Below, piece by piece: positions 26,081 through 36,895 of a stretch of 64,000 nucleotides of DNA (position 1 is its first letter; the number at the start of each line of letters is the position of its first letter). The DNA lies in assembly GCA_951799425.1 (NCBI GenBank), contig OX637392.1:55380093-55444092 (forward strand). The letters are read 5' to 3'. The notes under the pieces were generated by a model. It had not been told where the DNA came from. It was given only the letters and a program-made list of their open reading frames with translations, and ran no database searches. The position numbers and the translations under genes were made by a program. Origin of the DNA: Ilex aquifolium (lineage: Eukaryota; Streptophyta; Magnoliopsida; Aquifoliales; Aquifoliaceae).

Positions 26081-27049
26081 GTGACAATGGTAGTGTGATG
26101 ATGGTAGTAGTGATAATAAATATAAGAATGAGATTACGATAGTGATGAGTGGCGGCGATACACAACGGTGGTAACAATCGGTGGTGGGTGGCGATGGTGG
26201 TTATAAGAGTGGAGTTGGGGCAGTGGCGATGGTGGTAGGGGTGGTGGTGGGGTGGCGACGATGATAGTGATGATGGTCGTGGGGGCGGTGGAGGTAAGAG
26301 TGATGGTGAGAAAGTGGCGGTGGTGGTAGGGGTGGGGGTGATGGCAGTGGGGATAGTAGTGGTGGGGGGTGGCAGCAATAGTGATAGTGGTGGTGGTGGT
26401 AGTGATGGTGGTTGTTGCGGTAAAGGTGGTGGTAGGGTGGCGACCATGGTGGTTATGGTGGTTGTGGTAGAGGTGGTGGTGGGGTGGTGGTGGGTCGATG
26501 GTGGTGGTGGTGGTGGTGATGACGACAGTTGTAGTGGTAGGGTGGCGGCAACGATAGTGGCAGCAACGGTGGTGTTGGTGGTTGTTGTAGTAGAGGTGGT
26601 GAGGGGGATGACGGCGACGGTGGTGGTGGTGGTAGTGGTAGTGGTGATGGTGGTGGAGTGGTGGTGGTGGGGGGGTAGTTGTGGTGGTGGAATGACTGTG
26701 GTAGTGGTAATGATGATGGTGGTTGGGCGATGGGGGTGGTTCTAAACACTACTTTTTTCTTTAAAGTACTTATGAGAAGTTATAAGTCATAGAAACACTT
26801 TTAAAAAGTCACATCAAATACACATTTAAAGACCTATTTTCCTTATTAAATTTGGAGTATTAATATTAGTCGTCGAATTAACTTTAAAATAAAATTTAAA
26901 AAGATCTCAAGTCTCAACCGTAAAAAATAAAAATCATTTTATTTATCTTTTGATTTGTATTATATTGTATTTTATTATATATATAGTATCACATGACAAT
27001 ATTAACGTGATATTACCATTGCAATAAATATTATCTCAATCAATACAAG

Positions 27050-27948
27050 TAAGGGTGTCCATGAGTCAAATTATCCATGGGTCCCATTACCCGAACTAAA
27101 AAAATAGTTTCGAAACCCGATAGTTGGCCCGCTCGAGTCCAATATCTTTAAAGGGAGGGCTTGGCCCTACCCCAAACCCATTACTTGGCCCAAAAACACG
27201 GCCCAATAACCCGCCCGCAAAAACCCTGCCCAAGAATCCACCCAACCCGCCCGCCCGCCCGCCATTCATTTGAAAAAAAAGTTAAACACATTAAATTTGA
27301 AACTTTGAAAAAGTTTGATAGGTGGAAAAAAGTTAGACGCGCAAGTTATTTTTGAAGGTATTTATAATCAGTTACAAATTTTTTCGTATTCAAAACAAAT
27401 TTTTTACTATTATTTTAAATCATGCAACAAATAATAATGAGATTGTAAGTCATTTAAAATGTTAGTTAACTTTACCATGTGAAGTTATTTTTTTTTCATA
27501 TGACATGCATGTGTCATATCATATATATCATACTACAAAGTGGTCAATATGATATTAAATTTGTAATTGATAAATTTAGACATATTATTTATTATATAAT
27601 AAATTTTGAAAATAGACTTAAGATATTTGGAACTATGTATAAAAAGAACAGTTTAAAATACAAAAAAATATCATATAGTGTACAACATAAGTGAAACTCC
27701 ATCTATAAAAATGCTAGATGTGACATAAAGTATTATACTTGCCTTAAATGAAATTGTATATAAAAAAACTCGTCCAACAAGCCCACCCAACCGACTGAAT
27801 AACAAGATTCGCCCAATGAGTGACGGATTGGCCTACGCATAACTTATCTCCACTCGAAGCCGGCCCGGCCCGGCCAATAACTCACGCCCAAGCCCAACCC
27901 AAAAAAAATTTTGAGGGCCGAGCCCAACCTGGCCCATAGACACCTCTA
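27050..27948. mobile_element. hAT-like non-autonomous element (899 bp)
   Basis: Ends TAAGGGTGTCCATGAG and, inverted, TAGAGGTGTCTATGGG, with a perfect 8-bp target duplication AATACAAG (27042-27049 and 27949-27956). The subterminal regions are unusually rich in CCCGCC/GGCCCG words while the centre is AT-rich. No transposase. Confidence 0.85.
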
Positions 27949-28566
27949 AATACAAGTTTAAATCTTCTTGTCCTCTAAACGACATCTTTGTAGACTAAGA
28001 AATCAACCGTTCACACAAACTAGTGAAAAAAGTGTTCAGAAAATTCATGTTTTGTGTAAAATTACTCTAAATGCCCACAAGAAACAAATATCAAACACCT
28101 TACAGCAATGCACACATTCTCTGTGAAGGCCTTGCACATAGACTCGGAGAAATTTGCATCTAAATTAACATTAACATTCTCTACAAATTCGAAAAACCAA
28201 TAAAATGCCCTGTTCAAAGAGGCCTTCCGGGTTGATCTACTTAGTTTGTCTAAGCCCAAAGACTTCTATGAGCTATAGATTTTGAACTCTTGCTGGCTTA
28301 CCCAAAAAATCTTACCGCAAGGAAAAGTAAGAAAAGAACCTACTTTTTCCAGTGCACATGGTAATATGCCATGCATAAAGACACAAGAAAGTTCATTCCA
28401 ATCCATCATGGCAACGATCAAGCTAGGCATCTTCTTATCTGTAATGAATTGGTATAGAATCTACTGTAAATTACATAAAAGCAAATATAAATAGGTTAAG
28501 AGGGGTTGCAACTCTCAATACAAAGTGGTTGTTTTGGCCCTTGATATCATTGGAAAAACCGAAGAC

Positions 28567-28662
28567 ATGAAGTTCTTGTTCCAGTTTCCTTGCTGCTCAT
28601 GTTTCTGCTTCATTAAGCAGAAAAAGAGTAAACCAAAAGAGAAGGTTCCAAAGGCTGAATGA
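28567..28662 (+). CDS. Possible 31-aa Cys-rich basic micropeptide
   Basis: A short ORF starting MKFLFQFPCCSCFCF, continuing with a Lys-rich tail (KQKKSKPKEK) and ending KAE. Four Cys lie in a CC-x-C-x-C pattern after a hydrophobic start, followed by a basic tail, which resembles a lipidated or membrane-bound microprotein more than random sequence. It lies antisense just beyond the 3' end of the Pkr1-like gene and no promoter was identified. It may equally be chance; I do not assign a family. Confidence 0.3.
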   Translation: MKFLFQFPCCSCFCFIKQKKSKPKEKVPKAE

Positions 28663-28891
28663 GAGATGCAATTAGCTGACCACAGGAGACTCTCATGAAA
28701 GATGAACAAAGGGGTCATGGTTTGTTAGCAGTTAGCGGTTCCTATTTTCTGCTTCCTCGTTGTCTGCTTATTTCTCAAGGAATAAATTAAGAATTGTACC
28801 TAGCGTCTCCATCCAAATTGTTACCATGGCCCCTTTGATGTCTTCTCCTTTAAAAATTGTTGATGTAATGATACTGTAGTGTTAAAAATCT

Positions 28892-31800
28892 TCAATTGCT
28901 CTTTTTGCTTTTCTCTCCACTATCTTTGGGTGCCAAACCCATCTCCTGCATTTGATGTTCAACCGAAACCAGGCCTGTCTGGTCAAGAAATCTGCAGGAA
29001 AATCCAATCACAATGCATTAGGGATCCTCTAGAATAAATATCCACAATCATGGTCATGGCTTCGAATTTCGTTTTGGTAGTTTTCATACTATCAAAATAC
29101 AAAATATATTGAAAATCACAATTATGTTTTGCAGATGACTTGTTCATGTCCTGTTATGGTGATATGCACTCTGCTTATGTGCTGCATGATTCTCTTGAAC
29201 ACTTTTGAAGCCATTTCTGGACTTAGCCATTTCTAAAAGCCAGATTTTCTTTTCTGGGGTTTCCGAAGAGGTTTAAGTGGCAAATTAAGGACTGTTTGGG
29301 GTTTGATGAGGGGAGTATTCCTATTAAATATCTTGGGGTGCCTATTATATCCACCAGGCTTAAAGCATTAGATTGTGGTTTTCTTATTAAAAAGGTGGAA
29401 ATGAAAATCAAGAGTTGGATTTATAAATCCCTCTCATATTCTGGGAGAGTGCAGTTAGTTCAAGCAATATTAAGCAGTATGTGATCATTTGGTGTAGTCA
29501 TTTGATCCTTCCTAAATGTCTTGAAGAGGATTGAAAAACTTTTAAGGGTTTTCATCTGGTCTGGACCTGATCTAAAAGCTACCAATTCTAATATAGCTTG
29601 GGAAGAGATCACCAAACCAAAGAAAGAAGGGGGGCTTGGTATTAAAAAATTGACCGAGTGGAATAAAGCCTTAATGTTGAGGTACATTTCGAATATTTTT
29701 ACTGATGATAGTAGTATATGGACTCAATGGACTAGGGCCAATTACCTGAAAAACAGAACCTTTTGGGAGGTGAAAACCCCTCACATACTTGTTCTTGGAG
29801 TTGGCTGAAAAAAAGTATGGTTGGACCCTTAATTAAACATGTTATTGGGGATGGGACTAATACAAGGTTGTAGTTTGATAATTGGCATCCACAGGGCCCT
29901 TTGCTCACCCAGTGGTCACATAGAGCTGTTTACGATTCTGGTCTTCCTTTGGAGTCCTTAGTTCCATTATCCAAGACAATCAATGGTGTTGGCCTGCTAT
30001 TTCTGATGAACTTAGAGAAATCCAAACTTCTATGCTTGCTTACCAACCATGTGCTGATAAGAAGGATGCTATCAAATGGATTCCATCTGCAAATGGACAT
30101 AATTTGTTGCATCTGCTTGGAATGCTATTAGGGAACACTTTGGTGTTGTTACTTGTTAGCTGGTATCATATTATTTGGGTTTAATCAGGCAGTTCCTAGG
30201 TGGAGCTTTAAAGAGTGGTTAGCATTCAAAAGGAAACTTTGTACTAAGGACAGATTGCAATCATATTGTTACAGTGTTGATATCCAGAGTGTATAATGCA
30301 ATTTTGCTCCTGAAGATCACTGCCATCTATTTTTCCAATGTTCGAATTCGTATGGGGTTTGGGGTTCTATTATTAATAGATGTGACTCTTCTATGTCAGT
30401 ATTATCTTGGGAAAACATGATTGCTAAAGCTGCTAATACTTGGACAGGGAAGAATATTTGGTAATACATTCAAGAATTCTCATACAGTGATACAGGTGAT
30501 ACTAAACATGATTCGAGGGAGGATATCTGCGGTGCAGATCCATCTGTCTCCAAAGGACAGAAGAACTCTACAAAATTGGGAATTGATTTGATGTTCTTAT
30601 TGCTGCTAAACAGAGTGAATGGATAATAATCTATGATGATCATTGAACTGCAGTGATGGTGGCAGCTGAATCATCTTTACTACAGTTGGAATTCTTTTTG
30701 GAGCAGGAGTGGCAAGGCTGGAAAGAGAACAAGTTGTTCATGGATTCTTGTTTTGTTTGGTATAGTTTGGTACGAACTAGGCTTCAATTTTCACCTAGAG
30801 ATGTCAGTGGACCGGAAAAAAACGGGTATTCGTCCAAACCCGAATAAACCATATGTATTGGACGGTGAAGGTATATACAGATACCTGTATAACTTGTGCA
30901 GGGAAGGAGCAGGTGATGGACTGAAACTCATCCCCTCCCTGCCCCAATAAACCCGTGATATATATATATATATAATATTAAAAAGACCCACCCTCCCACC
31001 CACTTATTAATACATATATATAATATTACAAACTTCACTCACCCACACACTTTTCTCTTTACCAAAAAAAAAAAAACATTTTACTTTCTCTCTCTCCTTT
31101 TTTTTTTTTATCCATATGTTATATAATGTTGACCAAAAAAAAAGTTGTCATATAAAAGGGTTTCTTCCATTAGTGAGGTTTTATGATTTTTTTTTCAACT
31201 TTTTTCTTAAAATCATAGAAATTATTATGGATGAGAACGGTAGCCAAATTTCTCCCGCTAACAAGGGTTGGACGAATATTTTTGAAGTGAGTACGGGAGT
31301 GGAGACTACCCCCTGCCCCTGCCCCGATCAACTGTCATCCCTATTTTCACATCAGAGTGTATTAACCTGAGATGAAAAAAAAAAATTGCTCAAAGGGGTT
31401 TTCTTGTTTTCCCCTTTAGCTGTAAAGCTTTCATTTCCTATCTGAATAAAATCCTTTATTTACCAAAAAAAAAAATACAATATATAAAGGCAAGTTTATA
31501 TGAAGATGCCTTTATTTTTCTCTTGGTCTGCATAACACGAACCGCACCTAAATTGTGACATACAAAGCATTGACTGAAACATAAGCTGATAGTAATTACA
31601 TAACTAGAAACAAAATTAGCTCACATTAACAGCAAATCAAAACACTACCCATCTCCATTCAAACAATATAATCAAATATACACATAGATCCAGCTAAACA
31701 AGTAACCAATTCCTGAATGCTATCAGCAATTACACAACTAGAAACAAAATTAGCTCACATTAACAGCAAATCAAAACACTACCCATCTCCAATCAAACAA

Positions 31801-32391
31801 TATAATCAAATATACACAAAGATCCAGCTAAACAATTAACCAATTCCTGAGTGCTATCAGCAAAAACATATATAGCAATTCATACATGTGTGCACAAGTA
31901 CATGTAAACAGAAATCCTCACTGAACTAAGACTCGATCTCAGTTCACCCATCTATACTATTACTTTTACGGTTTCACTTAACCCTTCCAACTTGTGAACA
32001 AACTACAGATGTAATTCAACTCAAGATTGCAAATATCACCAAAAGAAAAATGTCATACCTGGTAAGAAGCAAGAACAGGGTCCCAGTGATGAGAACAAGG
32101 AAGGTAACATGAAGTATCAAAGCAGAGTCACTAGCAGAGAAAGCCAATCCCAACATAGCAGCTAGACACAGACCCAGCATCAAAAATGCTATTTTTAGGG
32201 TATTCCAAGTTGGACCCTGAAATAGAAACAGCGAAAGATCACTACTATGTTAGAGAGATTTTAGGGGGCAAAATGAATTGATGATAGAACGGATAACTTG
32301 TACGGACGTTAACTCCAGGAGCAAGGGCTCCAAGTAATACTGCTTGTGTTGATGATACATCTTCCCCATCGACACGTTTGACTTCCTCCAT
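28892..32391 (-). CDS. Pkr1-like V-ATPase assembly factor (ER membrane), 3 exons
   Basis: Small two-helix ER membrane protein of the Pkr1 family, whose yeast member helps assemble the V-ATPase membrane sector. Exons: 32391-32308, 32216-32059, 28991-28892; 342 nt, 113 aa. Residues 1-28 read MEEVKRVDGE...GALAPGVN, followed by GPTWNTL. Hydrophobic segments are about 37-54 and 61-80, then FLDQTGLVSVEHQM and a Lys/Ser-rich end (KSKKSN). Splice phases agree (AAC|GTCCGT, ACCAG|GTATGA, CTGCAG|ATTTC). The start lies 85 nt downstream of a GGTATAAG motif and a CT-rich leader. The last intron (28992-32058) is stretched by a LINE. The plant family match (AT5G52980-type) is from memory. Confidence 0.87.
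29111..31475 (+). mobile_element. 5'-truncated L1-type LINE with poly-A tail, broken
   Basis: Starts at the catalytic reverse-transcriptase motif FADD (about 29132). It continues through the RT C-terminal part (PIKYLGVPI, 29323-29349; SGRVQLVQA, 29440-29466) and a downstream region (WEEITKPKKEGGLG, about 29599-29640), with frameshifts and stops. It ends in a poly-A run at 31465-31475. AAAATACAAAATATA-type sequence left of 29111 resembles AAAATACAATATATA at the tail, a plausible imperfect target duplication. It lies in the last intron of the Pkr1-like gene, opposite strand. Non-functional fragment. Confidence 0.82.
30796..31343. mobile_element. hAT-like MITE (548 bp) inside the LINE
   Basis: Ends TAGAGATGTCAGTGGACCGG and, inverted, TAGGGATGACAGTTGATCGG. 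The flanks TTTTCACC (30788-30795) and TTTTCACA (31344-31351) form an 8-bp duplication with one mismatch. It inserted after the LINE, splitting its 3' region. Confidence 0.78.
31588..31862. repeat. 134-bp tandem duplication in the Pkr1-like intron
   Basis: Two adjacent copies (offset 134 bp) share ACTAGAAACAAAATTAGC, CAAATCAAAACACTACCC and GATCCAGCTAAACAA with few differences. Non-coding and recent. Confidence 0.9.
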
Positions 32392-32528
32392 CTTTGGTGG
32401 ATTCAGATCACCAAATTCCAGATTCTGCTGTGAAGAAGTGTGTGTGTGAGGAGAGAGAGAGATTGTCAATTGTGAAACTTATACCATTCCAATCTGTTCA
32501 AATATAAACCTTCGACAATTAGGTATTA

Positions 32529-34284
32529 GGGTATGTTTGGATGAGGGTTTAAAGGGGATAACTCGGGATTAAAAAAATAGGTAGAATTACATTCAAACTC
32601 CACGAGGTTTATCATTTAATCACTTAAACTCCTAATATTTCAAATATTATATACGGACCTCATGAGATTTGTACGCGCGTAATACTTAGTCCCCTGCCGT
32701 CAAATGTCTATTAATATATCCGTTAATAAATTACATCCAGACTCCCTAAAGTTTGTAGAAATATAATACTTAAACTCCTTAAGTTTAAAATATTATATTT
32801 AGACCAAAAATACTCTAATCAAAGATAGAATATCAAATATTTTAAATTTTACAACCAAAATTCATATTCTATTGTATCATTATTGAAATAAAATCAAAAA
32901 TTAAAAACCAATTTTTTCTTAAAAAATCGTAATTAGTATACAATTATACTATCTATTGGAATAAAACTAAAAAAATAAATAAAGGGTCTAAGTTATTCAT
33001 AATAGAACATGAAATTTTACAATCAAAATTCATGTTCTATTATGTCATTTATTGAAATAAAAATATAATTTTTTCTTAAAAATTTATAATTAATATACAA
33101 TTATACTATCTATTGGAATAAAACTAAAAAATCAAACAAGTGGTCAAACGGTAATTGACACAATATATTCTAGCTTTAATTAGGGTAATTTGGTCGTTTA
33201 AACGACTAAATTAAATTCCAATATATAGTATAATTATATATTAATTATGATTTTTTAAGAAAAAGTTAGATTTTTATTTTTAATTTTATTTCAATAAATG
33301 TTATAATAGAATATGAATTTTGGTTGTAAAATTTAAAATATTTGATATTCTATCTTTACTTGGTATATTTTGTGTCTAAGAATATCATTTTAAACTTGAG
33401 GGATCTAAATATTACACGTCTACAAATTTCAGGGACTCTGGATGTAATTTACTAATGGACATTGACGACAGATGTGTAAGTATTATGCGCGTACAAATTT
33501 CAAAGGGTCTATATATCCCACAGTAAGTAAAAAATGTATCAGAAATCCTATTCAGATTTTATCTCAATTCAGTTTGAAAAGTCAAGTTAAACTCATTTAC
33601 ATGCGTTAAATGAAATCCAAGGGGACTGACATTTTTTGTTGTTAGAGTAACTAATGCAAATGATCGAATTACCCTGTTCTCTTCTCTCCCCATCTTTCTT
33701 TCTCTCTCTCTCATTCGTCTCATCCTCCTATTTTTTCACAAACCTATTTTTTTTTAATAAATCTATTTTGTCAAAACAAGGCTATGCCAACATACCTAAA
33801 GACCAAAACATCTTCTCCAACAAAACAACTAATTTAAATAATAAACTAACTCTAATAAAGCAATATCCTATTTGGACTAACATTAATTAACAACTAATAA
33901 TAAATTAACTAATTAATTAAAACTTCAGTTAATTTTCAATAGTCCTCGTAACATATAAACATCCGTCTAAAGGATATGAAATTAAAATATTTTTAAAAAT
34001 TACATGTAAGAAAAATTTATTTGAAATTGGTCAAAAGACTAATTTATAAATCAAACATGGTGTTGGATTTGATAGATTAGAGGTAAAACAGTCAATGGTA
34101 CCATATTATATCACTCTTCTCCATTGGTCCCACAGAAGTACTTATGTGTTATCCAAACTCCGAAAATGATAGGATAAAGTTTTTAAATCTTAACCAGTTC
34201 AATGATATGTGAGTTTGAGTTGAATAGGAAATAATATTTTTTAGATCTTCAATCCAGTCCAACACTGCCATCCAAACACACCCA
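32529..34284. mobile_element. Transposon with GGGTATGTTTGGATG-type ends, copy I
   Basis: The left end GGGTATGTTTGGATGAGG is mirrored at the right end (inverted GGGTGTGTTTGGATGG). Interior blocks (GGTTTGAAAA-TCAA, GTTAAATGAAA-CAAGGGG, TATATCACTCTT-TCCAT, ATTTTTTAGATCTTCAATCCA) recur in the same order in copy II at 34287-37925. It carries a foldback element. No transposase ORF. Confidence 0.6.
32581..33525. mobile_element. Foldback / long-inverted-repeat element, Mutator-like
   Basis: Left and right halves are inverted copies over about 400 bp each. For example AAATTACATCCAGACTCCC at about 32730 pairs with the inverse of GGGACTCTGGATGTAATTT at about 33435, and ATAGAATATCAAATATTTTA at about 32826 pairs with its inverse at about 33337. 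Part of the arm is duplicated in the centre (about 32980-33140). Flanking A-rich sequence may be a ~9-bp duplication, as expected for Mutator-like MITEs, but it is low complexity. Confidence 0.75.
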
Positions 34285-35250
34285 AAGGGTATGTTCGAAT
34301 CGTGGGTTAAAGATGGATAACTCTGGTAAGATATGATAAAAAAACATGTGGAGCTCATGTATCACACGTTTGGTAATTAAAAAAATGCATAGGAAATCTC
34401 ATTTCGATTTTTATCCCGACTCGGTTTGAAAAATCAACTTTAACCCACCTATATGAGTTAAATGAAACTCAAGGGGGGTTGAGATATTTTTTTGCCAAAC
34501 AGGATATGTAATACAATTGATGGATATGCCCACCCTTAGGTGAGGAGATCTCCTTGGTTAATTTTGTAAACATTATATGTTGTTAACTTGAATGGTTGAT
34601 GAGATGTATTTTTTATTGTTACAATATATTTAAAAATATTTATTTTATATTTGAGTGAATTGTTAAAAAAAATAGATGTGAAAGCATAGTTTCCTATTTG
34701 AAATGAGTTGGAAGCTAATTTATAAACCAAATATGGTGGTGGATTGGATATAATATAGATATAACTAGTTATTGTTCATGCTTGAAGGCACGGTGTAATA
34801 AAAAATTGTCAATCATAAACATATTTGTATTCATACTCAAAATTAAATTACAAACATAGAGGAGAGATAAATAAATTTAAGCACCAATTGTAGTGATGGT
34901 GGTGATGGTGGAGGACGGTGATGGTTGTGATGGGCTACAACGACTGTAGTGGTGGTGGCAACCATGGTATGGCAATGATGATGGTGTGGTGGTGGGTTTT
35001 GAGTGACGATTGTGGTAGTGACAGTCATAAGTGACGGCGGTGGTGGTGTTGGGTGTGAGTGGTGGTGGACAACGGTGATGGTGATTGACAGTGGTGATGA
35101 TGAGGCAGCGACGGTGGTGATGGGTTATGGTGGTGGCGGCGGTGGTGGGTTATGGTGGTGGCGGCGGTGATGGGTTATGGTGGTGAGCGGTGACGATGAT
35201 GGTGGTGGGTGACGATGGGTGCTTGTGGACGACGGTGGTGGTATTGGAAC

Positions 35251-35579
35251 TAGGACTGTTAATCGAACGAGCCCGAGTTGAGTTCAAGCCCAGCTTGAAA
35301 AGCTTGTTTTTTAATCGAGTTTAAAAAATTGTTCAAGTTCGGCTCATTTAGGAAACGAGCCGAGCCTGAACGAGCCAAAAACAAGTCGAGCCCGAGTATT
35401 TGCACATAAACGAGTCGAGCCTGTCGAATTTGAGCCGAACTTGTAGGGCTTGTTTTCTAAACAAGCCAAAAATTTTGTTCAAGTTCGGATTTGTTTAGAA
35501 AACGAACCGAGCTTGAACGAGCCGAACCCAAACCGAACTCAAGTCAAGTTCGAGTAGCTCAGTTTGATTAACAGCCCTA
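35251..35579. mobile_element. 329-bp hAT-like MITE, GAGCC-rich family
   Basis: Ends TAGGACTGTTAATCGAAC and, inverted, TAGGGCTGTTAATCAAAC. The target duplication is ATTGGAAC/ATTGGAAT (7 of 8). The interior alternates GAGCCGAGC/GCTCGG and AAACGAG words. Exactly the same length as the copy at 53486-53814. Confidence 0.8.
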
Positions 35580-35587
35580 ATTGGAAT

Positions 35588-36895
35588 GAAAATTCCTATA
35601 ATCATTGACAATGCATATGTATCGAATACAAAAAAAAAAATTTCCTTTAAAACCCTACAAGGCGGAATTAGGGTTTACCTTCGAGATCGCTCTGGTTTGA
35701 TCTTATCTCAGCACAAAAGGCAGACGTAGAAGGTGGCTCGCTGAACCTCACGATCTTCTGTCGTATATCTCCAAACACCAAAAATCCAGATGTAGTATGG
35801 CCTGCAAGAACCTCTGAACTTCTGCTCTTTCTTTCAACCTCTCTTAAAACGTGAGTAATGAATTGATGCTGATTTAGAGAGCTCAGACGTCTATATATAG
35901 GCTACGACAGAAACTCTAAGGAGAAATAAGGACCGGGCTTCCAATGAGATTATGATTCCTATATTCAACCCAGAACAAACATCCTACAACCCATTAATAA
36001 TAAGTTAGTCCACTAAAAACTTATTACTGATCTCCTAAGTCTTATCTCAAAATTATATTCGAGCTCTTTATTATTATATGTTTAATAATCTCCCCACGTT
36101 TAAGATTACAGATGTCTATCAATTAAATAAATTATTGACAATTATATTTAATTGACTTTTTTTATTCTTTGAGACCTTACCACTCAACTTATTTGTCATG
36201 TCGGATAATTAAATCCACCTGCAATGTTTGACATGAACAAAACTTATGAGCTTCCTCAAGAAGACATCATCAACCCATTTAAATATCAGGACGTGGTTTC
36301 CTTTAATAATTAATTTTCACCATACAAATAATATCGTCTCCCAATTCACCGAGTTTATTGACTCAATATGAATATCACTTTTTGATGAATTAAAATAACG
36401 AACATTATATGCACGTGACAATTAAATATTTCAAGATTAAGAGTATAAGAGTATAAACAATCATAATAATCATGAGATATTTATTATCTTACTAAATCAG
36501 TAAAAAAATAATAACCTCAACATGAGTCTGTTTAATACACAAAGTGTACTAGCGCAATAATCTGAGACATCAAACAGTCTCCTACAGTCAAGAAAAACTA
36601 TACTAGAATATTACAATACAATTATACTGATGATGTGTCCAATTTGATCTAGGATTGTGAACCTATACTCATATTATACAAGGATCCGATAATCTGGTCT
36701 TTTGCGCATAAGCCGAACTTTACACATCAGATTATTTATAATGTAAAATATAAGGCACACATGCATACCATATATTAAATATAATGCAAATATTTTGTCC
36801 ACATAGATTCTCAATAAAATGGAAAGAACAAACTTTTATTAATTAATAAAATGAGTTTCACTACAAAAAATAAACTTTTAGTAAACAACTCTATC
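35588..36895 (-). mobile_element. LTR-retrotransposon-derived fragment inside GGT copy 2
   Basis: In minus orientation it shows a TATA box (GCCTATATATAGACG at about 35890-35904), a leader-like segment with TAAACCCTAATTC and an A/T-rich upstream (U3-like) part ending at the resumed GGT array. No gag-pol coding was seen, so it is probably a solo LTR or an LTR with a short internal piece. The termini are not certain. Confidence 0.4.

Larger units (their letters stand above)
24298..26957. mobile_element. GGT-array element, copy 1
   Basis: The left arm (GTTATTACTCGTACTTGAAGG through the GAATTTAAG block, to about 24420) and right arm (GGTTCTAAACAC... to about 26957) match the arms of a second copy at 34766-37727. 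Between the arms, at 24421-24892 and 26089-26735, the plus strand is an irregular array of GGTGGT/GATGGT words. The CCACCA/GGTGGT open frames here are by-products of the low-complexity repeat, not genes. Elements at 24901-26080 sit inside it. No terminal inverted repeat or transposase was seen, so the class is unknown. Confidence 0.6.

Noticed and set aside
24383-26749. Long open frames rich in His/Pro/Thr or Gly/Val across the GGT arrays (also 36811-37481)
   Set aside because: They follow the period-3 GGT/GAT repeat, occur in several frames on both strands, and lack any domain, so they are not genes.
28062-28259. 65-codon minus ORF (MGLDKLSRSTRK...)
   Set aside because: No recognisable family, no supporting splice or promoter signals.
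31481-31600. Candidate last exon of the Pkr1-like gene close to exon 2 (CGSCYADQE...)
   Set aside because: It does not resemble the family; the exon at 28991-28892 encodes the expected QTGLVSVEHQM with matching splice phase.
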